From assembly GCA_017547245.1 (NCBI GenBank), contig JAFYQD010000010.1, positions 1 to 37,137 of the forward strand: a stretch of DNA of 37,137 bases, read 5' to 3'. The notes beneath the pieces are model-generated. The model was not told the DNA's origin. It did not search any database and saw nothing but the letters and a program-made list of their open reading frames with translations. This DNA is from Oscillospiraceae bacterium (GTDB lineage: Bacteria; Bacillota; Clostridia; Oscillospirales; Ruminococcaceae). Position numbers and translations under genes: made by a program. Positions 13,809 through 21,626 of this stretch are shown here, one piece after another (positions within the stretch are counted from its first letter, which is position 1; every line of letters begins with the position of its first letter).

Positions 13809-13837
13809 ATTATATCCATGCAGCGGCGGAATGTCAA
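13809..13837 (-). promoter_or_regulatory. Consensus promoter of the Mn2+ riboswitch/permease
   Basis: On the minus strand a perfect TTGACA (13837-13832) and a perfect TATAAT (13814-13809) are separated by 17 bases. Transcription would begin near 13802, at the first base of the aptamer. Confidence 0.92.
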
Positions 13838-13878
13838 ACAAAAATCATCTTCCGGATTTTACAAAATTCGCTGCAGAA

Positions 13879-13907
13879 AATCCCGGCTGACAAAGTCAGC
13901 CGGGATT
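13879..13907 (-). terminator. Terminator of the Lar-like gene
   Basis: AATCCCGGCTGAC (13879-13891) pairs with GTCAGCCGGGATT (13895-13907) around an AAA loop. On the minus strand it is followed by TTTTCTG. It insulates the downstream Mn2+ riboswitch promoter. Confidence 0.75.
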
Positions 13908-13918
13908 GCTTTTGCGCA

Positions 13919-14143
13919 TTAGTCTCCGGTACCGCAGAAAATAACCTTACCGCTGTTCCACAGGTCGGCAACGGTGCGGGCTGCGGCGGCACGCTGTTCC
14001 TCGTTGTCAAAGGGAACTTCGGCAGTGCGGCATCCACAATCCAGACAGGTTACATAGGTGCACCAGCCGCTTTCTTCTTCCAGCAGACCGGTTCCCTGGC
14101 AGATGGGGCAATCGGCCAGATCAATATTCTTCAGAAAATCCAT
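13919..14143 (-). CDS. Small Lar-like zinc-ribbon protein
   Basis: The 74-residue protein has CPIC (Cys12, Cys15), then Cys28, Cys33, Cys36 and Cys38, and a final helix ending ADLWNSG. This is the pattern of the restriction-alleviation (Lar) family zinc ribbon, where CPFCG, a second Cys pair and a C-terminal WN motif are conserved. In phages Lar modulates type I restriction, but chromosomal members are mostly uncharacterised, and no restriction system is in view. The ATG follows AAGGAGT, with promoter TTGTAA-16-TATAAT upstream. Confidence 0.7.
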   Translation of the reverse strand: MDFLKNIDLADCPICQGTGLLEEESGWCTYVTCLDCGCRTAEVPFDNEEQRAAAARTVADLWNSGKVIFCGTGD

Positions 14144-14188
14144 TGCGATACACTCCTTGGGAAAACTTAAACTTTTTCATCTAAAGCA

Positions 14189-14216
14189 ATTATACCGCAA
14201 ATTAATGAAATTACAA
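14189..14216 (-). promoter_or_regulatory. Promoter of the Lar-like gene
   Basis: On the minus strand TTGTAA (14216-14211) and TATAAT (14194-14189) are 16 bases apart. Confidence 0.65.
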
Positions 14217-14255
14217 TAGTCCGCCCAACAAGCCCCGCCTTAAGAGAACGCTTCG

Positions 14256-15104
14256 TTATTTACGAACAAACAACACACCAAGGGTGTTTCTTCCGCAATG
14301 GGAAGAAATGGTGCAGCCTGCACGGGTAATCTGCACCTCGCCAAATGGGGCCGATTGCTTCACCAATTCCACACAGCGTTCAATTATTTTGCTGTCACAG
14401 CCAGCATGGGTCACAAAAATTCGTTTTAGATCGATATCCGATGCATCACCGATCTGTTCGGCAATGTATTTTTCCAGCACCACGGAGAATTTGCCGCGGT
14501 ACTTTTTGCTGACCCCCATTTTGCCGTCTTTAACAACAATGCAGGGCTTGAGCTGCAGCAGATTTGCCCCAAGGGCAGCCACCGCACTGCACCGACCGCC
14601 CTTATGCAAAAATTCCAAATCATCCACCACAAAGGAAGCCGACACTTTTTCGCAGAGTGCGGTGCAGCATTGGGCAATTTCGGCAGCAGATTTGCCCTCG
14701 GCAGCCATATCGCCTGCCGCACACACAATCAAACCGCCGCCGGTGGAAAGGCTGCGGCTGTCCACCACATATACGTTCTCATATTCTTCGGCTGCCAGTT
14801 TGGCATTCACATAGGTCGAAGACATCTCGGAACTGATGGTAAACAGTACCACGGAATTTCCAGCTTGGGTCTGCTCTTCAAAAAAATCCTGGAATTCAGC
14901 AATATTTACTGCCGAAGTTTTGGGCAGCTCCCCGGTCTTTTCGTAATGGGCATAAATGGCATCGGGATCGATGTCCACCCCGTCTTTATATTGGTTTTCG
15001 CCCAGAGAAACCCCCAGGGGCAAAATTTTGATTTGATAACGTTCCAGCAGTTCGCTGTTCAGGTCACAGGTGCTGTCGCTGGCAATAATCACACGATTGG
15101 GCAT
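14256..15104 (-). CDS. DegV family fatty-acid-binding protein
   Basis: The 282-residue protein begins with the DegV signature VIIASDSTCDL and has the PKTSAVN segment, the FTISSEMSSTY loop and the HKGGRCS motif. DegV/FakB-type proteins bind a fatty acid and, in many Firmicutes, present it to the kinase FakA for phosphorylation. No fakA is in the window. I chose the ATG at 15104 because AGAGGTGAT lies just upstream. A promoter is at 15135-15163, and the gene is probably transcribed alone. Confidence 0.92.
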   Translation of the reverse strand: MPNRVIIASDSTCDLNSELLERYQIKILPLGVSLGENQYKDGVDIDPDAIYAHYEKTGELPKTSAVNIAEFQDFFEEQTQAGNSVVLFTISSEMSSTYVNAKLAAEEYENVYVVDSRSLSTGGGLIVCAAGDMAAEGKSAAEIAQCCTALCEKVSASFVVDDLEFLHKGGRCSAVAALGANLLQLKPCIVVKDGKMGVSKKYRGKFSVVLEKYIAEQIGDASDIDLKRIFVTHAGCDSKIIERCVELVKQSAPFGEVQITRAGCTISSHCGRNTLGVLFVRK

Positions 15105-15134
15105 AATATCACCTCTCATTTCGATGCATGTCTA

Positions 15135-15163
15135 ATTATAACTCGAACCATAAAAATTGTACA
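15135..15163 (-). promoter_or_regulatory. Promoter of the degV-family gene
   Basis: On the minus strand TGTACA (15163-15158) and TATAAT (15140-15135) are separated by 17 bases. Confidence 0.65.
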
Positions 15164-15242
15164 GAAGAATTTTTCAAATTATTCCCAAAGCAATACGAAA
15201 TTTTTCCTGAATAAAATATTATCCCACGTGATTAAGCCATAA

Positions 15243-15276
15243 AAAAGCTCCAAGAGTATTTACTCTCAGAGCTTTT
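15243..15276 (-). terminator. Terminator of the ZIP transporter gene
   Basis: AAAAGCTC (15243-15250) pairs with GAGCTTTT (15269-15276), with an inner AGAGT/ACTCT helix, followed by six U on the minus strand. A closely related hairpin lies at 16257-16288. Confidence 0.8.
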
Positions 15277-15300
15277 ATCGCCATTAAAAATATGTTTGGA

Positions 15301-16149
15301 TCAGATATAAATGATAAACAAGCCCACCAAAACACCTGCAATTGCAGAAAATGCAGGGATTTTGCTGTGGTACATTAAAATGGACTGGGGCAGAATTTCG
15401 CCAAAAACCACATACAGCATGGCACCGCTGGCAAAGCCAAGGCTGAAGGCCAGACCCATTGGACCGATTTCGCCCAGCCAGAAGCCCAACAGGGCACCAA
15501 GCATTGTGGGAACACCGGTTATTGCAGTGATTACAGTAGCCTTTATTTTGTTCATGCCGCCGCTGATAAGAGGAACCGAAACAGCCATACCTTCAGGAAT
15601 ATTGTGCAGACCGATCAGCACCGCCAGCACAATTGCCGAACTGCCCATAACGCCGCCATTGCTGGCATAGGAAGCACCAATGGTCATGCCTTCCGGAACA
15701 TTGTGCAGCGCAATGGCACTGGCCATAACCACACCGGCCACAAAAAGCGCCAGCTTGTTTTCTTTCTGGGCATAATGAACACCAAAGTGATTACTGTGAA
15801 TCAATTCGTCCAGATCGTCGGCGGTTTTGGGATGGTTGGCATCTATATGGGATACCTCGGGATTGGTATTGCGGTCAATCAGATGGTTGAGAAGATAGAT
15901 GACCGCAACGCCGGTAACAACAGCCACTATCACCATCATCACGCCTGCGTTTGTCTCCACCGCTTCGGGAATAAGGTCAAAGCAAACCACACCCAGCATA
16001 ATGCCCGAGGCAAAGCTCAGCAGCAAACTGGCAGTTCTGTTGGAATCTCTTTGCAGCAGTGCGCCCAGCAGGCCACCAATACCTGTACCTGCAACACCGG
16101 CAATTGCTGTAACAATCAGCAGTACCTTTATTGTTTCCGTAACAAACAC
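15301..16149 (-). CDS. ZIP family divalent metal transporter
   Basis: The 282-residue protein (from the chosen start) has eight predicted membrane segments. The two metal-binding signatures HNVPEGM and HNIPEGM lie in helices IV and V, with a cytoplasmic histidine-containing loop (HIDANH, HSNHFGVHY) between helices III and IV. ZIP proteins import Zn2+, Fe2+, Mn2+ or related ions. Start choice is uncertain. The frame is open to a TTG at 16209, and TTG 16170 and GTG 16149 are alternatives. I prefer 16149 because family members begin a few residues before helix I, but none has a strong ribosome site. The gene lies within 3 kb of the Mn2+-riboswitch permease. Confidence 0.88.
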   Translation of the reverse strand: MFVTETIKVLLIVTAIAGVAGTGIGGLLGALLQRDSNRTASLLLSFASGIMLGVVCFDLIPEAVETNAGVMMVIVAVVTGVAVIYLLNHLIDRNTNPEVSHIDANHPKTADDLDELIHSNHFGVHYAQKENKLALFVAGVVMASAIALHNVPEGMTIGASYASNGGVMGSSAIVLAVLIGLHNIPEGMAVSVPLISGGMNKIKATVITAITGVPTMLGALLGFWLGEIGPMGLAFSLGFASGAMLYVVFGEILPQSILMYHSKIPAFSAIAGVLVGLFIIYI

Positions 16150-16256
16150 CCTTTTCTTTTCACTTAACAAAACATCTTTCTCTGCAGTTATAATAACACA
16201 GTTCGACAAAAAAACAAACCAACTGTTTTGCCAAAAACAACACCGGAGAAAAAGAA

Positions 16257-16288
16257 AAAGCTCCGAGAGCGTTTGCTCTCAGAGCTTT
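16257..16288 (-). terminator. Terminator of tRNA-Pro(GGG)
   Basis: AAAGCTC (16257-16263) pairs with GAGCTTT (16282-16288), with inner GAGAGC/GCTCTC and a GTTT loop, followed by TTTTTCTTTTT on the minus strand. It differs from the hairpin at 15243-15276 by paired changes. Confidence 0.8.
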
Positions 16289-16291
16289 AAC

Positions 16292-16368
16292 TGGTCCGAG
16301 TGACAAGATTTGAACTTGCGGCCTCTACCACCCCAAGGTAGCGCGCTACCAATCTGCGCCACACCCGG
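16292..16368 (-). tRNA. tRNA-Pro (anticodon GGG)
   Basis: The minus strand folds as a cloverleaf with acceptor stem CCGGGTG/CACTCGG (one G-U). The anticodon stem CTACC/GGTAG encloses the loop TTGGGGT, giving anticodon GGG (codons CCC/CCU). The discriminator is A and CCA is encoded at 16294-16292. It is a single gene with its own promoter and terminator. Confidence 0.94.
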
Positions 16369-16400
16369 ACACCGGGGTCACGTCTTTTTGACGCCCGTTT

Positions 16401-16429
16401 ATAATATCACATCCAAATGGGAAAATCAA
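16401..16429 (-). promoter_or_regulatory. Promoter of tRNA-Pro(GGG)
   Basis: On the minus strand TTGATT (16429-16424) and TATTAT (16406-16401) are separated by 17 bases, with a TGA extended -10. Confidence 0.8.
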
Positions 16430-16440
16430 GAGGAAAATTA

Positions 16441-16615
16441 AAATTTTTTTCGACTTATTTTTCACCTGCATATGGAATGAATAAATATATAATTTACAAT
16501 TTGTTCATATTTGCAGAAAATAAGAGGATTTCATCGTAATTTGAAGAAATAAAGAGTATTTTTTGGGGTGAAGCAAAATAATTGGCGTTCTTTGCAGTTT
16601 TTCGCAAGAAAACTG
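16441..16615. other. AT-rich intergenic stretch with one inverted repeat
   Basis: Bases 16441-16590 are AT-rich and hold no gene or site I can support. An inverted repeat, CAGTTTT (16595-16601) and AAAACTG (16609-16615), ends 10 bases before the potABCD -35 element and could be an activator or repressor site. Confidence 0.35.
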
Positions 16616-16625
16616 TGAAAATTGC

Positions 16626-16654
16626 TTGACTTTCTATATAGAAAAATGTATATT
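16626..16654 (+). promoter_or_regulatory. Promoter of potABCD
   Basis: TTGACT (16626-16631) and TATATT (16649-16654) are separated by exactly 17 bases. The leader from about 16661 to the potA start is about 164 bases. Confidence 0.8.
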
Positions 16655-16696
16655 TTTATTGCTTTCGTTTATCGATGCACTTGTTCTGAATGGCGG

Positions 16697-16824
16697 CCTA
16701 TGCACCACCTTAATCCGTGCCGAAAAAACCCGTGGGCACGGTCAAAACCTTTTGCGGGGGCGTGGTGTCAAAAGCTGCTGTGGCTTTGCAAAAGCAAAGC
16801 TAAATCCGCAAAGGGGGTCTTGTC
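16697..16824 (+). promoter_or_regulatory. Structured potA leader with ribosome-site pseudoknot potential
   Basis: CACCAC (16703-16708) pairs with GTGGTG (16762-16767), enclosing a hairpin CCGTGCC/GGCACGG (16715-16721 with 16735-16741). The enclosed CCTTTTGCGG (16748-16757) is complementary over 10 bases to CCGCAAAGGG (16806-16815), the potA ribosome binding site. This would form a pseudoknot that masks it. A further hairpin GCTTTG/CAAAGC lies between. I know of no matching riboswitch family; the fold is inferred by eye. Confidence 0.45.
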
Positions 16825-17874
16825 ATGAACGAAAATGTTCTCATCAGCCTGCGTAATGTTGCCGTTGACTATGACGGCGAAAGAATCCTGCACAACATCG
16901 ACCTGGATATCAACGATAAAGAATTCGTTACTCTTCTTGGGCCTTCCGGCTGTGGTAAAACCACCACTCTCCGTATTATCGGAGGTTTTGTCGAGCCCAC
17001 CGAAGGTGACGTTTTTTTTGATGGAGAAAGAATCAACGATCTTCCTCCCTATAAACGCCAGGTAAACACCGTTTTCCAGCGCTATGCCCTGTTCCCTCAC
17101 CTCAATGTTTTTGAAAATGTTGAGTTTGGGCTCAAGCTGCACAAAGTGCCCGAACAGGAACGCCGCACACGCGTAAAAGAAATGCTGGAACTGGTTAACC
17201 TGAAGGGTTATGAGCACCGCACCATCAACCGTCTTTCGGGCGGTCAGCAGCAGCGTGTTGCCATTGCCCGCGCCCTCATCAATCATCCCCGTGTTCTGCT
17301 GTTGGATGAACCTTTGGGCGCACTTGACCTGAAACTCCGCAAAGAAATGCAGGTGGAACTCAAGCGCATTCAGCAAAGCCTTGAAATCACCTTTATTTAT
17401 GTTACCCATGACCAGGAAGAAGCCCTTACCATGTCTGACCGTGTAGTGGTTATGAAGGACGGCAACATCCTGCAGCAGGGTACTCCTCAGGATATTTACA
17501 ACGAACCTGCCAACGCCTTTGTTGCCGACTTTATTGGCGAAAGCAACATTGTTGACGGCATCATGCACCGCGATTTCCTTGTGGAATTTGCCGGACGTGA
17601 ATTTGATTGCGTTGACAAGGGCTTTGATGAACAGGAACGGGTCGACGTGGTCATCCGTCCCGAAGACATCAAGATCGTTCCTTCCATTACCGGCCAGTTC
17701 TCCGGCTTGGTGGAATCGGTCACCTTTAAGGGTGTACATTACGAAATGATCGTTGACGCCTGCGGCTATAAGTGGATGATTCACTCTACCCATGCCGAGG
17801 AGGTTGGCTCGATGGTGGGTATGTCGGTTGAACCCAACGACATCCACATCATGCACAAAATGGAGGAAGAGTAA
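16825..17874 (+). CDS. potA: Spermidine/putrescine ABC transporter ATPase
   Basis: The 349-residue ATPase has Walker A GPSGCGKT at 39-46, the signature LSGGQ at 137-141, Walker B LLLDEP with Asp161 and Glu162, and the H-loop His195. A C-terminal TOBE-like regulatory region follows from about residue 240, as in PotA/MalK-type importers. It powers polyamine uptake with PotB, PotC and PotD, which follow in order. The ATG is preceded by AAAGGGGG at the correct distance, the same bases the leader can mask. Its stop overlaps the potB start (TAATG). Other small-cation substrates are possible, but the PotBCD partners make polyamines the best call. Confidence 0.94.
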   Translation: MNENVLISLRNVAVDYDGERILHNIDLDINDKEFVTLLGPSGCGKTTTLRIIGGFVEPTEGDVFFDGERINDLPPYKRQVNTVFQRYALFPHLNVFENVEFGLKLHKVPEQERRTRVKEMLELVNLKGYEHRTINRLSGGQQQRVAIARALINHPRVLLLDEPLGALDLKLRKEMQVELKRIQQSLEITFIYVTHDQEEALTMSDRVVVMKDGNILQQGTPQDIYNEPANAFVADFIGESNIVDGIMHRDFLVEFAGREFDCVDKGFDEQERVDVVIRPEDIKIVPSITGQFSGLVESVTFKGVHYEMIVDACGYKWMIHSTHAEEVGSMVGMSVEPNDIHIMHKMEEE

Positions 17875-18692
17875 TGTTTAAGAACAGAGCTGTTTCCGCC
17901 CCATACCTTGTGTGGTCGGCCATTTTTGTCATCATTCCTCTGGGTTTGGTGGCATACTATGCCCTTACCACCCGCTCCGGCGAATTTACCCTTGACAATC
18001 TGGCCCGTGTCGGACAGTATGCTCCTGTTATTATGAGCTCCATTCTGCTGTCCATCATCGCCACCATCATTTCGCTGATTGTTGCCTATCCCCTGGCCTT
18101 TATCATGTCCCGTGCCAGCGGCAACACCCAGCGCACCTATATGATGCTGATTATGCTGCCCATGTGGATGAACTTCCTGCTGCGCACCTATTCCTGGATG
18201 ACCATTCTGGAACGCAACGGTCTGATCAACCGCTTTCTCGAGCTGTTCGGTATCGGCCCCCTTACCATGATCAACACTCCCGGCGCCGTGGTGCTTGGCA
18301 TGATCTACAACTATCTGCCCTTTATGATCCTGCCCCTTTACACCACCATGCTTAAAATCGAACACCACACCATCGAGGCCGCCCAGGATCTGGGCGCCAC
18401 TCCCTGGCAGGTGCTTTCCCGGGTTATCATTCCCCTCAGCATGCCCGGTGTAACCACCGGCATCACCATGGTGTTTGTTCCCTGCATCTCCACCTTTGCC
18501 ATTTCCCGCATGCTGGGCGGCGGTTCCTCCATGCTTATCGGCGACCTGATTGAACTGCAGTTCCTGGGCAACACCTATAACCCCAACCTTGGCGCTGCCA
18601 TTTCCATGGTTCTGATGGTCATCATCCTTATCTGCATGGCCATGATGAACATGTTTGACGACGGTGAAGACAAGGAGGCGATGCTGCTGTGA
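17874..18692 (+). CDS. potB: Spermidine/putrescine ABC transporter permease
   Basis: The 272-residue protein has six predicted membrane helices and the EAA loop EAAQDLGATPWQVLSRVIIP, which contacts the ATPase. This is the PotB/PotH type of permease, including the long first periplasmic-type loop TTRSGEFTLDNLARV. The ATG shares one base with the potA stop (TAATG), so translation is coupled. The stop overlaps the potC start (GTGA). Confidence 0.93.
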   Translation: MFKNRAVSAPYLVWSAIFVIIPLGLVAYYALTTRSGEFTLDNLARVGQYAPVIMSSILLSIIATIISLIVAYPLAFIMSRASGNTQRTYMMLIMLPMWMNFLLRTYSWMTILERNGLINRFLELFGIGPLTMINTPGAVVLGMIYNYLPFMILPLYTTMLKIEHHTIEAAQDLGATPWQVLSRVIIPLSMPGVTTGITMVFVPCISTFAISRMLGGGSSMLIGDLIELQFLGNTYNPNLGAAISMVLMVIILICMAMMNMFDDGEDKEAMLL

Positions 18693-19483
18693 AAAAAAGC
18701 TGGCTCTCCCGATGCTATGTGGGTCTGGTCATGTTTTTCCTGTACGTCCCCATCATCGTACTGATTGTTTATTCCTTCAACGAAAACAAATCCCGTGGTG
18801 TATGGACCGGTTTTTCGCTGAAATGGTATCGTGAACTGTTCCACAACGAAATCATTCTTCAGTCCCTTTCCAACACCCTGATTGTTGCCGTAATTTCGGC
18901 CATTCTGGCCACCCTTCTGGGCACTGCCGCAGCCATCGGCATCTTCAGCATGGGACGCAAGGCACGCTCCCTTGCCATGAACATCACCTACTTCCCCATT
19001 ATCAACCCCGAAATTGTTATGGGTGTTTCGCTGATGCTGTTGTTTGCCATGTGCGGTATTAGTCTGGGTTATCTCACCCTGATTATCGCCCATGTCACCT
19101 TCTGCACGCCCTATGTTATCTTGAATGTAATGCCTAAGCTGCGCCAAATGGACAACCATATCTATGAGGCCGCCCTCGACCTTGGCTGCAGCCCCATGCA
19201 GGCATTCTACAAGGTCATCATCCCTGAAATCATGCCCGGCATTCTTTCGGGTTTGATGATGTCCTTCACCTATTCGCTGGATGACTTTATCATCAGCTAT
19301 TTCGTAAGCTCCTCCACCAGCCAGACCCTGCCCATCACCATCTATTCGATGACCCGTCGTAAGGTAAGCCCCGAGATTAACGCCCTTTCGGCCATCATCT
19401 TTGTGGTTGTGCTGGTCATTCTGATTGCTGTAAACGTATACGGAGCCCGTCAGGAAAAACAGCAGCAAAAGCGCTATCTGTAA
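18689..19483 (+). CDS. potC: Spermidine/putrescine ABC transporter permease
   Basis: The 264-residue permease has six helices, the PotC-type N-terminal loop YSFNENKSRGVWTGFSLKWY and the EAA loop EAALDLGCSPMQAFYKVIIP. It pairs with PotB to form the membrane channel. Translation starts at GTG (18689), overlapping the potB stop, behind AAGGAGG. The conserved YSLDDFIISYF stretch near residue 195 is typical of PotC. Confidence 0.93.
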   Translation: MKKSWLSRCYVGLVMFFLYVPIIVLIVYSFNENKSRGVWTGFSLKWYRELFHNEIILQSLSNTLIVAVISAILATLLGTAAAIGIFSMGRKARSLAMNITYFPIINPEIVMGVSLMLLFAMCGISLGYLTLIIAHVTFCTPYVILNVMPKLRQMDNHIYEAALDLGCSPMQAFYKVIIPEIMPGILSGLMMSFTYSLDDFIISYFVSSSTSQTLPITIYSMTRRKVSPEINALSAIIFVVVLVILIAVNVYGARQEKQQQKRYL

Positions 19484-19516
19484 TCCTGCCGTCTACCCTG
19501 TAAAGGAGGTTCTGCA

Positions 19517-20734
19517 ATGAAACGTTTTGTTTCCCTTGTTCTGGCCGCTGCGGCCTGTTTCAGCCTGCTCTGCCTGCCCGTATCGGCCGACGGACTTGAT
19601 CTGGACGAAAGCTATTACAGCCGTTTCCGTGGAAAGGATATTTCCATCAATGTTTATAACTGGGGCGAATACATCTCGGATGGCTCGGACGACACATTGG
19701 ACGTAAATGCCGCCTTTGAAGAAGCCACCGGCATTACGGTGAACTACTCCACCTTTGCCACCAACGAAGAGTTGTATGCCAAGCTGAAAAGCGGCGGTGC
19801 CGACTTTGATATCGTCATTCCTTCCGACTATATGATTTCCCGCATGATTCAGGAAGAAATGCTGCTGCCCCTCAACCTTGAGAACATTCCCGCACTTGCC
19901 AACATTGATCCCAGGTACCTCAATGCCGACTACGACCCCGACGGAGCCTATTCGGTTCCCTACACCTGGGGCACCGTGGGCATCATCTACAACACCACCA
20001 TGGTGGATGAAGTTGTGGACAGCTGGGAGATTCTGTGGGACGAAAAATACACCAACAATGTGCTGATGTTCTCCAACCCCCGTGACGCCTTCGGCATCAC
20101 CCTGAAGAAACTGGGTTACTCGCTGAACACCACCGATGAGCTGGAACTGCGCGTGGCAGCCGAAGAGCTTAAAATCCAGAAGCCCATCGTGCAGGCCTAT
20201 GTCATGGACGAGATTTTTGACAAGATGCAGGGCGGCGAGGCTGCGCTGGCTCCCTATTATGCCGGTGACGCTCTGACCATGATGGATGTCAACCCCGATC
20301 TGGCCTTTGCCACCCCCAAGGAAGGCACCAACATCTTCTATGATGCCATGTGCATTCCCTCCAGCTGTCAGCAGAAGGAAGCCGCCGAAATGTACATCAA
20401 CTTTATGTGCGAGGCCGAAGTGGCCGCAGCCAACATCGAGTACATCGGCTACTCTACCCCCAATGCTGCCGCCTATGCCCTGCTGGATGAAGAAACCCAA
20501 ACCAACCCCATCAGCTATCCCGACGAGGAGCTGAAGGAAAACATGGAAGCCTACATTGCCCTTCCCGAGGAAACCAACCTGCTGCTGGATACCCTGTGGA
20601 CCGAAATTCTGACCACAGATGACCAGTTCCTTACATGGATGATGCCTGTGCTGCTGGTTGCCGGCTGTGTGGCCTCGGTTGTAAAAATTGCGGCACGCAA
20701 ACGCCGCCGCGCCCGCGAAATGGCCGATTATTAA
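19517..20734 (+). CDS. potD: Spermidine/putrescine-binding protein with C-terminal membrane anchor
   Basis: The 405-residue protein is a PotD/PotF-type solute-binding protein, recognised by YNWGEYIS near residue 50, FDIVIPSDYMISRM near 105 and SVPYTWGTVGIIYN near 150. A signal peptide spans residues 1-24 with cleavage expected at VSA/DG. No clear lipobox is used. Instead the C-terminus (about 373-392, MMPVLLVAGCVASVV) is hydrophobic and is followed by a basic tail KRRRAR, which would hold the protein in the membrane. Most Gram-positive PotD proteins are lipoproteins, so the anchoring mode is unusual. The start ATG follows AAAGGAGG, 33 bases after potC. Confidence 0.92.
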   Translation: MKRFVSLVLAAAACFSLLCLPVSADGLDLDESYYSRFRGKDISINVYNWGEYISDGSDDTLDVNAAFEEATGITVNYSTFATNEELYAKLKSGGADFDIVIPSDYMISRMIQEEMLLPLNLENIPALANIDPRYLNADYDPDGAYSVPYTWGTVGIIYNTTMVDEVVDSWEILWDEKYTNNVLMFSNPRDAFGITLKKLGYSLNTTDELELRVAAEELKIQKPIVQAYVMDEIFDKMQGGEAALAPYYAGDALTMMDVNPDLAFATPKEGTNIFYDAMCIPSSCQQKEAAEMYINFMCEAEVAAANIEYIGYSTPNAAAYALLDEETQTNPISYPDEELKENMEAYIALPEETNLLLDTLWTEILTTDDQFLTWMMPVLLVAGCVASVVKIAARKRRRAREMADY

Positions 20735-20739
20735 ACCAC

Positions 20740-20768
20740 AACCCCCTTGCGGATGCCGCAAGGGGGTT
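20740..20768 (+). terminator. Terminator of potABCD
   Basis: AACCCCCTTGCGG (20740-20752) pairs with CCGCAAGGGGGTT (20756-20768) around ATG, then CTTTTTG. It lies just before the convergent deacetylase stop. Confidence 0.9.
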
Positions 20769-20777
20769 CTTTTTGCC

Positions 20778-21536
20778 CTAAAACCGCACAGGAGGCGTTT
20801 CCGGGGTGATAGGCAGGAAACGATAGCCTTCTTCCAAAAAGTGTTCTATCACCATTTTTACCGCCTCTGGGGTGGTGGCGCAATGATTGGTATCGTGGAA
20901 AAGAATAACAAGGGGGCCTTCCCTCACTCGCCCGGCATCTTTCAGCACATTGCTGAACAATTCTTCTGCCGAAAGCACCCGGCTGCCCTGGTCGCCCGAC
21001 ACCACATTCCAGTCGTGATAAATATATCCCCGTTCCTTCAGCTGTTGGCGCAGCTCTTCGCGCAGCCACAGGGGACAATGGCTATTCAGGCTGCCGCCGG
21101 GAAAACGATACAGCACAGCAGTTTGGCCCGTGGATTGCCGCACCAGGTCATCCACTTTTTCAAGGTCGGCAAAAAAAGCCTCACTATAGCTGTATATCTC
21201 GTCATACATATGGTTATAGCTGTGCAGACCGACCGAATGTCCGCCCTCGGCAACACATCGCAGCAAATCGGCCGTATTCCCCTCGTATTGCCCTGTTACA
21301 AAAAAGGTAGCCCTGATGCCGTATTCCTGCAAAACATCCAGAAGGGCCATTGTATTGGCGCTGGGGCCGTCATCAAAGGTAAGATATATCGTATTGCTGT
21401 CAGATTGCTCGGCCAGCGCATCCACCACCGTATTGGATGCAGTGGTTTTTCCCACCGCCGGAAGCAGCATCAGGCATACCATAAGCACAGGCAGCGGCCA
21501 AAATCTTCCGGGTCGAAAACGCAATACTCCAAACAT
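20778..21536 (-). CDS. Polysaccharide deacetylase (NodB-type), membrane-anchored
   Basis: The 252-residue protein starts with a hydrophobic segment (about 13-27, WPLPVLMVCLMLLPAV), which acts as signal or anchor. The NodB catalytic motifs are TFDDGPS (53-59), HSYNH (105-109, with metal ligands His105 and His109) and RFPGG at 144-148. A late LFHDT provides the second histidine. These enzymes remove acetyl groups from peptidoglycan or chitin-like sugars outside the cell. I chose the ATG at 21536 because GGGGAGGGG lies upstream. The substrate is unknown. Its stop lies 10 bases from the potABCD terminator. Confidence 0.9.
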   Translation of the reverse strand: MFGVLRFRPGRFWPLPVLMVCLMLLPAVGKTTASNTVVDALAEQSDSNTIYLTFDDGPSANTMALLDVLQEYGIRATFFVTGQYEGNTADLLRCVAEGGHSVGLHSYNHMYDEIYSYSEAFFADLEKVDDLVRQSTGQTAVLYRFPGGSLNSHCPLWLREELRQQLKERGYIYHDWNVVSGDQGSRVLSAEELFSNVLKDAGRVREGPLVILFHDTNHCATTPEAVKMVIEHFLEEGYRFLPITPETPPVRF

Positions 21537-21586
21537 ATCTATCCCCTCCCCTGCAGTCATATCCATCATATGCAGCAGAAAAAAAG

Positions 21587-21617
21587 AAAAGCACGGATGC
21601 CATGCATCCGTGCTTTT
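21587..21617. terminator. Terminator of livF / between livF and the deacetylase
   Basis: AAAAGCACGGATGC (21587-21600) pairs with GCATCCGTGCTTTT (21604-21617) around CAT, with T-runs on both strands. It closes the minus-strand liv operon. Confidence 0.9.
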
Positions 21618-21626
21618 TTCGGTTTA

